Source of the DNA: Artemisia argyi
Lineage: Eukaryota > Streptophyta > Magnoliopsida > Asterales > Asteraceae
Length of the DNA stretch: 64,000 nt
NCBI GenBank assembly: GCA_030686995.1
Contig: CM060687.1
Coordinates: forward strand, 170,052,090-170,116,089
Reading direction: 5' to 3'
Part shown: positions 1 through 9,552 of the stretch, one piece after another
Layout of the letters: each line of letters opens with the position of its first letter
How positions within the stretch are numbered: position 1 is the stretch's first letter
Notes under the pieces: model-generated
Database searches by the model: none
What the model was told of the DNA's origin: nothing
Seen by the model: the letters and a program-made list of their open reading frames with translations, nothing else
Position numbers and translations under genes: made by a program

Positions 1-221
1 GTCATTTTTCTATATTTTTCGTACAAAAATCATTCATTCTTTATAAAAGTAGATGGAATTATTCTAGAATTTAGAAAGTCAAAAAACAGTTTTGTATAAG
101 AAAAAAGAAGATAATTGAATGATGACGTTAAATTCATGAAGAAAACACCTTAATTTGATGACCAGGAAATGACGATTTAGGTACGTGGCAGCCTGACAAG
201 AAATAGAAGTTTTGTATTACA

Positions 222-275
<54 letters not shown>

Positions 276-904
276 TACACACTGTGCTGACATGATCATG
301 ATCGGTCAAGAAAGAAGAGCGCGTGCACAAGCAAAGTTTTTGAAGGGGTTTTCGGGCAGGATAATGTCCAAGCCTTTGAAGTAGCAGTGAAATTTTAGCA
401 TGAACATGTGTTTTTTGAAAAGGACTTGGTGGATAAAGAAGTGTGTTTTGATGCTTCTTTGTCTTTAGGTGTTTAGTACTTTTTTAGGAGGGATCATCAC
501 CGCACCCACAAAATGTGTTGATATTCCAAATGTTGTTGCTGTTACTGAGATAGGCTACATAATCCATGTAAGTTTACTAGGTCACTTACTATCTGGTATT
601 TTTTTACTTTGATGTGTAGAGTTGCTGGGAAATGGGAAGGAAGGTTTTTTTTTCCCATGTTTATCTCATTAATATCATGACTGACTCATTTCATTCCTGT
701 TTTGTAACACTAACTTCCCTTGAAAGCTTATGAAGATAATGCCTCCAATACGATCGTGTACATACGCCCCGCGGCAACGCGCGGGTGCACATCCTCGTTT
801 CTTACAATTTCGGCATCGTACCCTTCATTTTCAGTAAAGCCTGGCTTGCCAACCTTAGAACATATTTGAACAATTCATAATCTTATTAACAAAATTTGAA
901 AACA
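1..904. other. Left-edge intergenic DNA
   Basis: AT-rich sequence with no convincing gene. It holds an uninterrupted A tract of about 47 bases at 227-273. Around 769-786 is a CG-rich hairpin (CCCGCG, 6-base loop, CGCGGG) like the 3' hairpin of plant Helitrons, but no CTAG follows it. The stretch near 800-890 resembles 20755-20830 downstream of SRLK1, so part of it may belong to the duplicated SRLK neighbourhood. Confidence 0.5.
469..567 (+). other. Orphan exon-like open segment
   Basis: A 99-base stretch is preceded by a pyrimidine-rich TTTAG acceptor-like site and followed by a GTAAGT donor-like site. It is open for exactly 33 codons in phase 0. I do not recognise the peptide (it ends in a GYIIH motif). 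No neighbouring exons are visible within this window. It could be a captured exon or chance. Confidence 0.2.
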
Positions 905-1258
905 CAGAGTATGTTTGGCGTAATGAAGATAGGGCTGGAGATTATATTATAAGTTGAAAGATGAAATTTATATTTTTATAAAGCTGTTTGGCAAATTAGT
1001 TAAAGTTTGAGCTTATTAGTGTAAAATCGCATAAAAATACATCAAATTAAATTCACATATATTTTTAATTTTTTCGTGATTATACATGATATTTTAAAAG
1101 GTAACTAAGTAATTTGTCTAGCTATAAGCCCCTATAATGGAGGTTTATGGCTTATAGAAGCTTTCATAAACCCGTGTGACAAACAATTCTTATTTTATAA
1201 GCCGTCTTATTTCAAAAACTCAAGCCCCTAGAAGCCTCAAAAGCACATTGCCAAACAC
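905..1258. mobile_element. MITE-like element, class uncertain
   Basis: The segment begins near GTTTGGCGTAATG (913) and ends with the inverted match CATTGCCAAACAC (1246-1258). The interior is AT-rich, non-coding and partly self-complementary, with repeated AAGC/GCTT and TATAAGCC words. Short inverted ends of this type occur in plant hAT or Mutator MITEs. I could not find a target-site duplication, so the exact ends are uncertain. Confidence 0.3.
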
Positions 1259-1324
1259 GAGGTTATCGTGACTGGTTTGATAACTACGTGACAAGTTGCC
1301 AAAGTAATTAATACCAGTCAAACA
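1259..1324 (-). promoter_or_regulatory. Inverted remnant of an SRLK 5' flank
   Basis: This stretch matches the 5' flank of SRLK3 in the same orientation (59678-59745) and, inverted, the flanks of SRLK1 and SRLK2, including the words for 'loss of TGACAAGTTGCCAAAGTAAT'. It shows that a minus-strand SRLK copy once lay to the left. Its coding part is gone and a MITE-like segment abuts the break. Confidence 0.6.
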
Positions 1325-1333
1325 TTAGGCTAC

Positions 1334-1441
1334 TCACAGTGGCAACCCATATTGCATCATCTTTCCGGCTGCCACATCAGCTTTCTCTCTCTTCAACCTA
1401 TATTCATCTCTCTCATCACAGTGGCAACCCATATTGCATCA

Positions 1442-1446
<5 letters not shown>
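1334..1446. repeat. 31-bp direct repeat in the transposon end
   Basis: A unit beginning TCACAGTGGCAACCCATATT is present at 1334-1364 and again at 1416-1446. The first copy lies inside the left terminal repeat of the PIF/Harbinger element, so the element end is partly duplicated inward. Confidence 0.7.
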
Positions 1447-1482
<36 letters not shown>

Positions 1483-1626
1483 ATTTTTAACACAAACACA
1501 CATTTTATTAATAAAATGTAAAAACATTACATAAACGATACGATACGAAATAAAAACATAAAAAAAAAAAAAAAAAAAAAAACCTTAAACGACTAAAAAT
1601 TAAACACGCGAACACTTATTTAAAAA

Positions 1627-2845
1627 CTAGTAATTTAGGTTGTGGCGTGCCTTGATGTCCGCTTTCATTCGCATAAGTTCCTCTCGTTGTCGTTCGGGCA
1701 AATTTGGGTCGATAGCCGAGTTGTAAAAAATCAATTCTTGATCCCGTTTGGTAGTTCTCAAGAGTTCCTTTTGTTCCTCCTGGCATTGCAAGAGCTTTTC
1801 TGTATATTCTAATTTTTTTTTGTTTGATCGCTAGCTCTCGTTCCTTGATTTGTTTCCATGAGTCATCACGCTCTTTACCTTTTTCCTTCTTTCCCGGTCT
1901 TGATTTCCACACCTCAGCTATTAGCCCACTCATGAATGATTTTGATGTTTCATGAGAGGAAGTGGATGATTTCCTCCTTGCTCTGTCACGACCTTCTGGT
2001 CGTGATTCTCTAGTATCATCCTCTGTTTCATCATCGTCATCATCCAAGTCTTGAAAACTTGAGGGGCCGTGTGTTGACCCCGACGTAGTTGTTGAACCCT
2101 TCACTTTCTTTCGAACGCCCGATTGAAAAAGGGGTATATCTTCCTTCCAGCTATCATGCCCCCTCAAAACTTTCCAACACTCCACCAGAGTGAAATCTTG
2201 ACCGTAACGCGCACGATACTCCATAAGAGCTTTGGACATATCGTCAATGTCATTCTCACCACTACCATGCGTCCCCTTGACATTATCAACAATAGCACCA
2301 AAATTCGCAACTTGACAACGAATTCTAGTCTTCCATTTGGACATGATCGAATTCATTGTCCGGTCTGAACCAGTTTCTTTCCAAAAGTAGGCTGCCACCT
2401 TGTCCCAAAATTTGTTCCGATTCATACTGTTTCCTTTTTTTGCATTTTCAGAAATAAAGATGAAAGCTTTACAAAGAACGACCTCTTCTCTGCTAGACCA
2501 TGGTTCAATTCTTTTGGCCGGTTCGGGTTCTTTGGCTTTGGCTTTGCCTTTCGCCTTTGTAGCACGTCGCGAAGGCTTCTTTTGCTTGACGGGTGATGTA
2601 GCTTCGATTTCGTCAGACTCATCGTCATCAACGGGCAAAGAACCGTGGAAAGAACCGTGGTAGGAACCGTGACCCGAACCTTGCCCCATCGAAACATCTT
2701 GACTCGGTTGGTCTTGGCTTGGATAGTCTTGGGTCGAATAGCCATAGTTATGAAAGTCTGCCCAATCATCCAAATTCATATCAATATTAGTAGACCGAAT
2801 CGGAGAATGTTGTTGATACGGTTGGGAACAATGCAAGAAATCCAT
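1627..2845 (-). pseudogene. Myb/SANT-like ORF1 protein of PIF/Harbinger (frameshifted)
   Basis: The reading frame from the ATG at 2845 encodes a Gln/Asp-rich N-terminus, a Lys/Arg-rich basic stretch, then a Myb/SANT-like (NAM-associated) DNA-binding region starting EPWSSREEVVL and containing the WKTR segment, then an acidic/Ser-rich linker. Plant genome annotations often mislabel this family as 'glutathione S-transferase T3-like'. At the T run 1811-1820 (A run in the sense strand) the frame shifts. The original C-terminus continues one frame over, with KLLQCQEEQKELL and PERQREELMRMK, and stops at 1627-1629. In PIF/Pong elements ORF1 works with the transposase in DNA binding. A sequencing error in the homopolymer could explain the shift. 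Confidence 0.75.
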
Positions 2846-3440
2846 GTTAGGACGATAGGACGGCTCACTTGGTTCTTCGTGATGATTAACACGTTGTGGT
2901 GGGACAAAGGGACGATGAATGGAAAATAAGTTTTCTCTTTGATTGACTTGTGGTAATTGTGTTGGATATTCGAAGGATTGTGGACGAAAGCGTATGTTCC
3001 CTTGTTGTGGTGGTGTTATGCCGGTTAGTTCAAAGGTGTTTTGCGGAGAGAAATTTATGTCGGGTGCATTTTGTGTTAATCGGGATCATCGGTTTTTTGA
3101 TTGTGGAGTGTTTTTATTTGACATTGTGTGTTTTTTGATGTGAATTTGGATGAATTGTCTTTGAAATTGTATGTTTGAAAGTGAGGTTGATATGGGTATT
3201 TAAGGATGAAAAGTGGTAATGTTTTTTGAAAAAAAGTTTTTTTTTAGCACCAAACGGTTACTTTTATTTTCAAAAGGTGGAATTTGTGTTTGCAAAGTTT
3301 GTGGAATATCGGTTGGCAAACCGCTCAATTTTGCATCCCATTGACCGGCGATCGATTTCCCACAAAGGGAACGATCGATATGAATATCGATCGACCGATT
3401 TGGTCGACCGATTATTTCCGACCCACTACCACCAGCCTTA

Positions 3441-3554
3441 TAATATTAAGCCACTACGTAAAACATTCATATTCAACCATATACATATATGATGACTAAT
3501 TAGACTATGGTTCGCATTATCGCATATAGTTCATCCATTGGTTGTGGATATTAA
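3441..3554 (+). promoter_or_regulatory. Distal 5' flank of SRLK1
   Basis: From about 3480 the sequence matches the region upstream of SRLK2 (near 22330-22370) and, inverted, SRLK3 (near 59870). It is the part of the SRLK1 promoter lying left of the Copia insertion. The last five bases, ATTAA, are one copy of that element's target duplication. Confidence 0.6.
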
Positions 3555-3656
3555 TGTTGTAAAATTTAGTGCTCTTGAGGGATCAATTCACACCTGGTAA
3601 TGGGTTTGGAGGTATGGAGTATACACCCATTTGGTCATTGAATCCCCTGACTCAAT

Positions 3657-4319
3657 TGTTGGTTATTATTAGTAAATAAGTTCCCAGATTAGGGTTAAGA
3701 TAATCAATAGGTACCGGATATTCACTTGAAATCGTGGTATCACTTTCCAATAGAAACTATTCGACCCTATGCCTGGGTTACACGAATATCTCTATGGGAT
3801 AAGACCAAGTGATGTTCTTGTTTTAGGCACAAACCAAGAACCAGATGCGTATTGAAGTGTTTAGGGTTTTGTGTTAATCGTATTGTTATATCGTATATCC
3901 ATGCAGAATGATGTGACCTCTATTTATAATAGAGAATACTCAAAACCCTAGCCCATGGAATTATGTATAATTAACAGCCCATTAATTATAACATAATACT
4001 TTCCATAATAATAGGGATCAGTGGTTATCAGTGGAAACATTATCACTAGCAGTGGTAATGTTAACACTATCAGTGGAAACAATAACCCTTGCAGTGGTAA
4101 TGTTAACACATCAGTGGAAACGCTAGCAGCAGAATCACATTATCAGTAGGATCATGCTATCAGCAGAATCTCCTATCAGCAGAATCATGCTATCAGCAGA
4201 ATCAATACATAACCACTATTGAGTCAGGGGATTCAGTGACCAAATGGGTGTATACTCCATACCTCCAAACCCATTACCAGGTGTGAATTGATCCCTCAAG
4301 AGCACTAAATTTTACAACA
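3657..4319 (-). repeat. Inverted LTR inside the rearranged Copia
   Basis: Reverse-complement copy of the 3' LTR at 5153-5816, starting exactly at the terminal TGTTGG. It contains a run of degenerate repeats around AGCAGAATC and AGTGGAAAC/AGTGGTAATG (about 4018-4205). The junction with the left LTR fragment is at the terminal nucleotide of the LTR. Confidence 0.8.
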
Positions 4320-4402
4320 ATCCTCCCCAAATTTAGTTCTCTTCCTTTGCATGAAAAAACAAACACAAACCAAAACAAGTGCATAAATGAAAATATCCTG
4401 AT

Positions 4403-4621
4403 AGTGCTACTACATTGGCAAAGGCTTATAGCCAGATGTACAATGGGAAGTATAGACACTTAGGTGTCAGGCATAGCATGATTCGTGAACTAATCATGAA
4501 TGGGGTGATATCTATAGAGTTTGTTAGATCTCAACAAAACTTAGCTGATCACTTGACGAAGGGTTCGGCTAGAGACTTGGTTTTAAAGTCTGCTCAAGGG
4601 ATGGGATTAAGTCCAACTTAG
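4403..4621 (+). pseudogene. Copia RNase H C-terminal fragment
   Basis: About 70 codons end at a TAG (4619-4621) and read LGVRHSMIREL, then FVRSQQNLADHLTK, the conserved C-terminal end of Copia polyprotein RNase H. All upstream gag, protease, integrase and reverse transcriptase sequence is missing, removed by the rearrangement at about 4400. The purine-rich tract before the LTR (GGGGAGGAT, near 5144-5152) is intact. Confidence 0.75.
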
Positions 4622-5152
4622 TCACTGAATGCAAGGATACCCAACTCCCTTCTAAGGAAACTTGGAAGCTGAGTTCAATGAGGAAAGCTGATCGTTTAGT
4701 GGACTGAAGCACATGTTTCACAAACATCCCAAGGTTGTGCTTGTTACCTGCTGGAAAGGCGGATGAAGTCATAACTTCTTAATGGTTAATTTTCTTTGAA
4801 AAAGTGCTAAGTAGGAGCATGAATTAAAGATGAACCACCTATGTGAATGTTGAAGTTTTGCCGCTTCAGGAAGCTTTGGACTTTTAGCTTTTACAACATT
4901 TATGAATTGGATATGGACACATGGCTTGTATAGTGTCAGGAGTATTTTTGTGTTTGAAAACTTGTGTGTATTTATCATCAGGTATTTAAATGGGTTGAAG
5001 GGTTCAATTCTTAGAACACCCTGATTCTCGAATATTTGAAAGTATATGTACTAATGTGGAAATTCAATCCTCAGGATATTTTCATTTATGCACTTGTTTT
5101 GGTTTGTGTTTGTTTTTTCATGCAAAGGAAGAGAACTAAATTTGGGGAGGAT

Positions 5153-5816
5153 TGTTGTAAAATTTAGTGCTCTTGAGGGATCAATTCACACCTGGTAATG
5201 GGTTTGGAGGTATGGAGTATACACCCATTTGGTCACTGAATCCCCTGACTCAATAGTGGTTATGTATTGATTCTGCTGATAGCATGATTCTGCTGATAGG
5301 AGATTCTGCTGATAGCATGATCCTACTAATAATGTGATTCTGCTGCTAGCGTTTCCACTGATGTGTTAACGTTACCACTGCAAGGGTTATTGTTTCCACT
5401 GATAGTGTTAACATTACCACTGCTAGTGATAATGTTTCCACTGATAACCACTGATCCCTATTATTATGGAAAGTATTATGTTATAATTAATGGGCCGTTA
5501 ATTATACATAATTCAATGGGCTAGGGTTTTGAGTATTCTCTATTATAAATAGAGGTCACATTATTCTGCATAGATATACGATATAACAATACGATTAACA
5601 CAAAACCCTAAACACTTCAATACGCATCTGGTTCTTGGTTTGTGCCTAAAACAAGAACATCACTTGGTCTTATCCCATAGAGATATTCGTGTAACCCAGG
5701 CATAGGGTCGAATAGTTTCTATTGGAAAGTGATACCACGATTTCAAGTGAATATCCGGTACCTTATTGATTATCTTAACCCTAATCTGGGAACTTATTTA
5801 CTAATAATAACCAACA
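5153..5816 (+). repeat. 3' LTR of the rearranged Copia
   Basis: 664 bp, starting TGTTGTAAAATTTAG and ending ATAACCAACA, preceded by a purine tract and followed by target duplication ATTAA. It contains the AGCAGAATC-type degenerate repeat block on the opposite strand (5265-5450) and a TATA-like CTATTATAAATAG at about 5540-5552. The same family left a solo LTR at 20877-21551. Confidence 0.85.
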
Positions 5817-6094
5817 ATTAATTGAAAGCTACTTACATAGTATAGAAACTGTATGATATTGTTTGACTGGTATTAATTACTTTGGTAACTTGTCATGTGA
5901 CTCATGTGGCTATCGAACCAGTCACGATTGCCTCGGCTTTGTGGCATTACAAGTTTTTGTGGGTTCATTTGAGAATTGACAATTTGTCAAGAAGACTAGT
6001 TGACCCCAATTCTTCACTGTGTATAGTAGGTGATAATAAGACTTTGATTCCATTCTAGAGATTAGCTTAAAAAAAAAAAAAAAAAAAAAAAGGC
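5817..6094 (+). promoter_or_regulatory. Proximal 5' flank of SRLK1
   Basis: Collinear with 22370-22651 of SRLK2: the TTGACTGGTATTAATTAC-like and GTGGCATTAC words are shared. A W-box-like TTGACC is kept near 5999. An A run (6069-6091) sits where SRLK2 has its start codon context, and the homologous ATG is destroyed. Confidence 0.6.
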
Positions 6095-7427
6095 TTGAAG
6101 GAAATGATTTTAATGGAGGAAGCAACCATACTTGTGCTTCTAGTTTTTTCACTCCACATGCAAAAAATATACACAGCCGAAATTGACATCATCTCATACT
6201 CAAGCTTCTTGACAGAAAACGACACGCTGGTATCTCCTGGTAGAACATTTGAACTGGGATTCTTCAAGCCAGGTAGCTCGGATAACACTTACGTTGGTAT
6301 TTGGTATAAGCAAATTTATGTTAAAACAGTGGTTTGGGTTGCCAACAGAGACTACCCCCTCACTAATGTATCATCAAGCATTTAAAGGATTGACAGTGTG
6401 GGAAATCTTGTTCTCAAGAACTATACCGATCATGTAGTGTGGTCATCCAACTCAACATCAACAGGAAATGCAACTGCACAGCTTTACGACTCTGGAAATC
6501 TAGTCATCACGGATCAAAACAGCATGAAGATTCTGTGGGAGAGTTTCAATTATCCAACGGATACTAATCTACCAGGCATGAAGTGTGGAAAAAATTACTT
6601 AACAGGCGCCGAATGGCATTTAACATCATGGAAGAGTATTGATGATCCAGCTATAGCGGAATTCACCTGGAGCATGGACACACGTGGTTATCCTCACTTC
6701 GTACTAAGAGATGGTTTGGAGGTCAAGTTTCGGCACGGACCATGGAATGGTGAACGGTTTAGTGGGTCATCCTGGCCTTCCAACAACACTTACTTTTCAT
6801 ACAATACGGTTATTAATGAAAAAGAGGCGGTTACCTTTTATAATATGTTAAACAATTCTGTCATATCGAAGTCCACCTTGACTTCTTCTGGGAATCTAGA
6901 ACGTTCAGTGTGGCAAGAAGATAAGAAAATATGGGAGGTTATTGTGACAATACCAAAAGATATTTGTGACAAGTACAAAATCTGTGGCCCTTATGGAAGC
7001 TGCAACACTGAAGACACGCAGAAATGTTCGTACTTAGATGAGGCAAAATTTGAGCCGATAAACAAAAGGGGTTGGGTAACCGGAGATTGGACACGTGGTT
7101 GTGTGAGGAGAATACCATTGGATTGCAAAAATGGAACAGATGGGTTTATCAAGTATTCTAATATAAAATTACCAGATACACAGACTTCGTGGTTTAATAA
7201 TACAATGTCTTTAACGGAATGTAAAGCAATGTGCCTACTGAACTGCACTTGTATGGCATATGCAAATACTGATATCAGAGGCGAAGGAAGTGGTTGCTTG
7301 CTTTGGTTCAATGACTTATTAGATATCAGGGCAAGCTTGAAGGGTGGTCAAGATATATTTGTGAGAATGGCTTCCTCCGAATTAGGTAACCACCTGAATA
7401 CCTTATGCTTTGTTCATGTTTATTTTT

Positions 7428-7473
<46 letters not shown>

Positions 7474-7778
7474 TTCCATCTACTATCATGTAATCTTTCT
7501 GGTTACTTTCACGGTTGTTATGATCGAGTCTGTAAGTTGATTAACGATGCTGTTTTTGACTTTTGGTGTTAAGATCATGCACTTTCTCCATTAGTTTTCA
7601 AAAAGGCTGGAGAAACAAACATCAAATTCATCCTGATTGGTGTCTTTTTGGTGGTTTTTGTGATAAGTTTGAGCACATGGTTGTGGTATTCTTGGAGAAA
7701 AAGACATCTTTCATCACAAACTGAGGAAGGTAAGATATTTGTAGAGTTTTAGCGATAAAGTGATCAGAATCAATTTAA

Positions 7779-7962
7779 AAATTAAACCTTTTTTTTTGGT
7801 GAAAATGTGAAATATATTAATACCGACAACTTAAGGATTACATGATGAATTCAAAAGGACATGAACATACTCAAAGTCCTTGATACTCAGAGGTTTTTTT
7901 TTTATTATTATTTATTTTTTATTTTATTTTTATTTTTATATATAAAGTAATAAATTAAACCT
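7779..7962. mobile_element. Possible retroposon in intron 2 of SRLK1
   Basis: SRLK2 and SRLK3 lack about 200 bp found here. The extra DNA lies between two copies of AAATTAAACCT (7779-7789 and 7952-7962) and has T-rich ends (7788-7797, 7895-7940). Flanking direct repeats of this length with a simple tail suggest a SINE or LINE-end insertion. I do not recognise the family. Confidence 0.4.
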
Positions 7963-8743
7963 AAAGTAATAAGCATGTTAAATGGTTCAGAATAGTCTGT
8001 ATTCTGTGAGCAGGTTCAACCAGTTTGACGGGTTTTGTATTATTAACGCACAGGGGGTCACTAAATATAGGTGAAAGCGGGAGAGAAGCCATGGAGCTAC
8101 CATTGTTTAGCTTCTCTAGAGTAGCTAAAGCTACTGCTAATTTTTCACTCGATAATAAACTTGGAGAGGGTGGATTTGGACCCGTCTATAAGGTAAATGA
8201 AGAATCTTATGTATTTGAATTTAGTTTGCTGAGTATAGCATCACATTAAGATTCGTCCGTTTGACTATTTATTAGAGAAACATTCTAATTCATTATAGAT
8301 AACAAAATTATGAAGCTAAAATGTTTAAGCGTGCCATTGGTACAAAAATTATGAATGATAGTTACCTTTGAATTTTGTATAGTTTTTACATAAAAAGTGG
8401 TAATCTTCAGGGTATGCTAGAAGATGGGCAAGAAATTGCAGTTAAACGTCTCTCAAAGACTTCCAGTCAAGGAATTAATGAGTTCATGAATGAAGTTATA
8501 TGCATTTCAAAAATTCAGCACCGGAATCTCGTCAAGCTCCTCGGTTGTAGCATCAAGGGGGATGAGAAGTTGCTGATATATGAATACATGCCGAACAGAA
8601 GCTTAGACGAGTTTATATTTGGTCAGTATCATATAATTTCCATTAAATCGACAATAGTAACACTTACTATGGGAAGATACTTTGAACAACTAAACCTACA
8701 TTGATGCATGTGCAGATAAAAGGCGAAGCAAACTCCTTGATTG

Positions 8744-9310
8744 CAGTGGCGAAGCTAGAAAATTTTCAGTGGGGGGTCGGGATCTAAATTTTTTTTTCCT
8801 AATGTTATTTTTCGGGTAATATGTTCGCGTTGGTGATTCGATTCGGGTCAGGTCAAAAATTAAATGTTATTATTATATAAAAAAAAAGTTTCAATCACTA
8901 AAAAACTAAACATTTGTCCAAGACAACTAAACATTAAAAAGGAGACAAATGGTTGGTATCTGGTTCGATTCATTGAAGAAATTAGAGTTCAGCATTTCGA
9001 CCTTTAAGATCCGGTTTCTTTTTTTCTTTCTTTCTTTTTTTTTTTATAATGGGCTAAGTAAATATGTAATGGATTTTTAGTTTGGGATTTGGTTTATTAA
9101 TAGATTTTAGTTTGGGTAGATGTGCTTATGTAAAATGTAATAGATCAAAATTTTATTGCTTAATATATACAAAAAATTTCACAATTAAAATGGTGGGTCG
9201 AAACCGAATATACCGAAATTTTTCTACACGAAAACAATATACCCCTACATCGCAAAAAAAATTTCGGGAGGTCGGGCGCACCTCCCCGCCCCTACATAGC
9301 TGCGCCTCTG
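8744..9310. mobile_element. Non-autonomous hAT element in SRLK1 kinase exon
   Basis: 567 bp flanked by an 8-bp duplication CTTGATTG (8736-8743 and 9311-9318). Ends are CAGTGGCGAAGCTA and, inverted, CAGAGGCGCAGCTA, a classical hAT terminal repeat. No transposase is present. Removing it and one duplication copy restores the sequence seen in SRLK2 and SRLK3, so the insertion came after the duplication. Confidence 0.92.
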
Positions 9311-9552
9311 CTTGATTGGACAAAGAGACTCAACATCATCAAAGGAATTGCGTGAGGACTTCTTTATCTTCATCAAGATTCACGATTAAGAATTATCCAC
9401 AGAGATCTTAAAGCTAGCAATATTCTACTAGATGTGGATATGAACCCAAAAATATAAGACTTTGGGATAGCCAGAAGCTTTGGAGGAAATGAAACTGAAG
9501 CTAACACCGAGAGAGTTGTTGGTACCTTGTAAAAATTTTTTTTATAGCGGTT

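Larger units (their letters stand above)
1328..3437 (-). mobile_element. Non-autonomous PIF/Harbinger-type transposon
   Basis: The element is bounded by TTA on both sides (1325-1327 and 3438-3440), the 3-bp target duplication typical of PIF/Harbinger. Its ends read GGCTACTCACAGTGG on the left and, inverted, GGCTGGTGGTAGTGG on the right, an imperfect terminal repeat. Inside is the family's ORF1 (Myb/SANT-like) on the minus strand but no DDE transposase, so it cannot move alone. Long homopolymer tracts lie at 1445-1477 and 1561-1580. It sits between the inverted SRLK flank remnant and the SRLK1 flank. Confidence 0.6.
3555..5816 (+). mobile_element. Rearranged Copia retrotransposon with inverted LTR
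   Basis: The insertion is flanked by ATTAA (3550-3554 and 5817-5821), and SRLK2 and SRLK3 keep the empty site. It starts TGTTGTAAAA and ends CAACA like an LTR. Instead of a complete 5' LTR it has only about the first 102 bases (3555-3656). These are joined to a full LTR in reverse orientation (3657-4319) and about 80 bp of reversed 3' internal sequence. Next come a plus-strand RNase H fragment and a 664-bp 3' LTR. Arms 3657-4400 and 5072-5816 form a large inverted repeat. A nested opposite-orientation insertion plus deletion, or autointegration, could make this. Confidence 0.8.
6095..9552 (+). pseudogene. SRLK1, dead G-type lectin S-receptor-like kinase
   Basis: Exons match the intact SRLK2: lectin/S-locus/PAN exon to 7385, transmembrane exon 7574-7729, glycine-loop exon ending 8192, exon 8411-8621, and an HRD/DFG exon split at 8716-8743 and 9319 onward. 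Lesions seen: the original ATG is lost (first Met now 6104). TAA stands at 6383-6385 where paralogues have TTA. A Tyr codon (7031-7033) replaces a cysteine of the EGF/PAN region. One G is missing from the run at the exon-3 acceptor (8053-8057). A hAT element sits in exon 5. TGA at 9353-9355 and TAA at 9455-9457 (just before DFG) interrupt the kinase. Most of intron 5 is deleted, and an LTR element entered five bases into exon 6. The remaining kinase exons are absent. It cannot encode a receptor. Confidence 0.92.
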
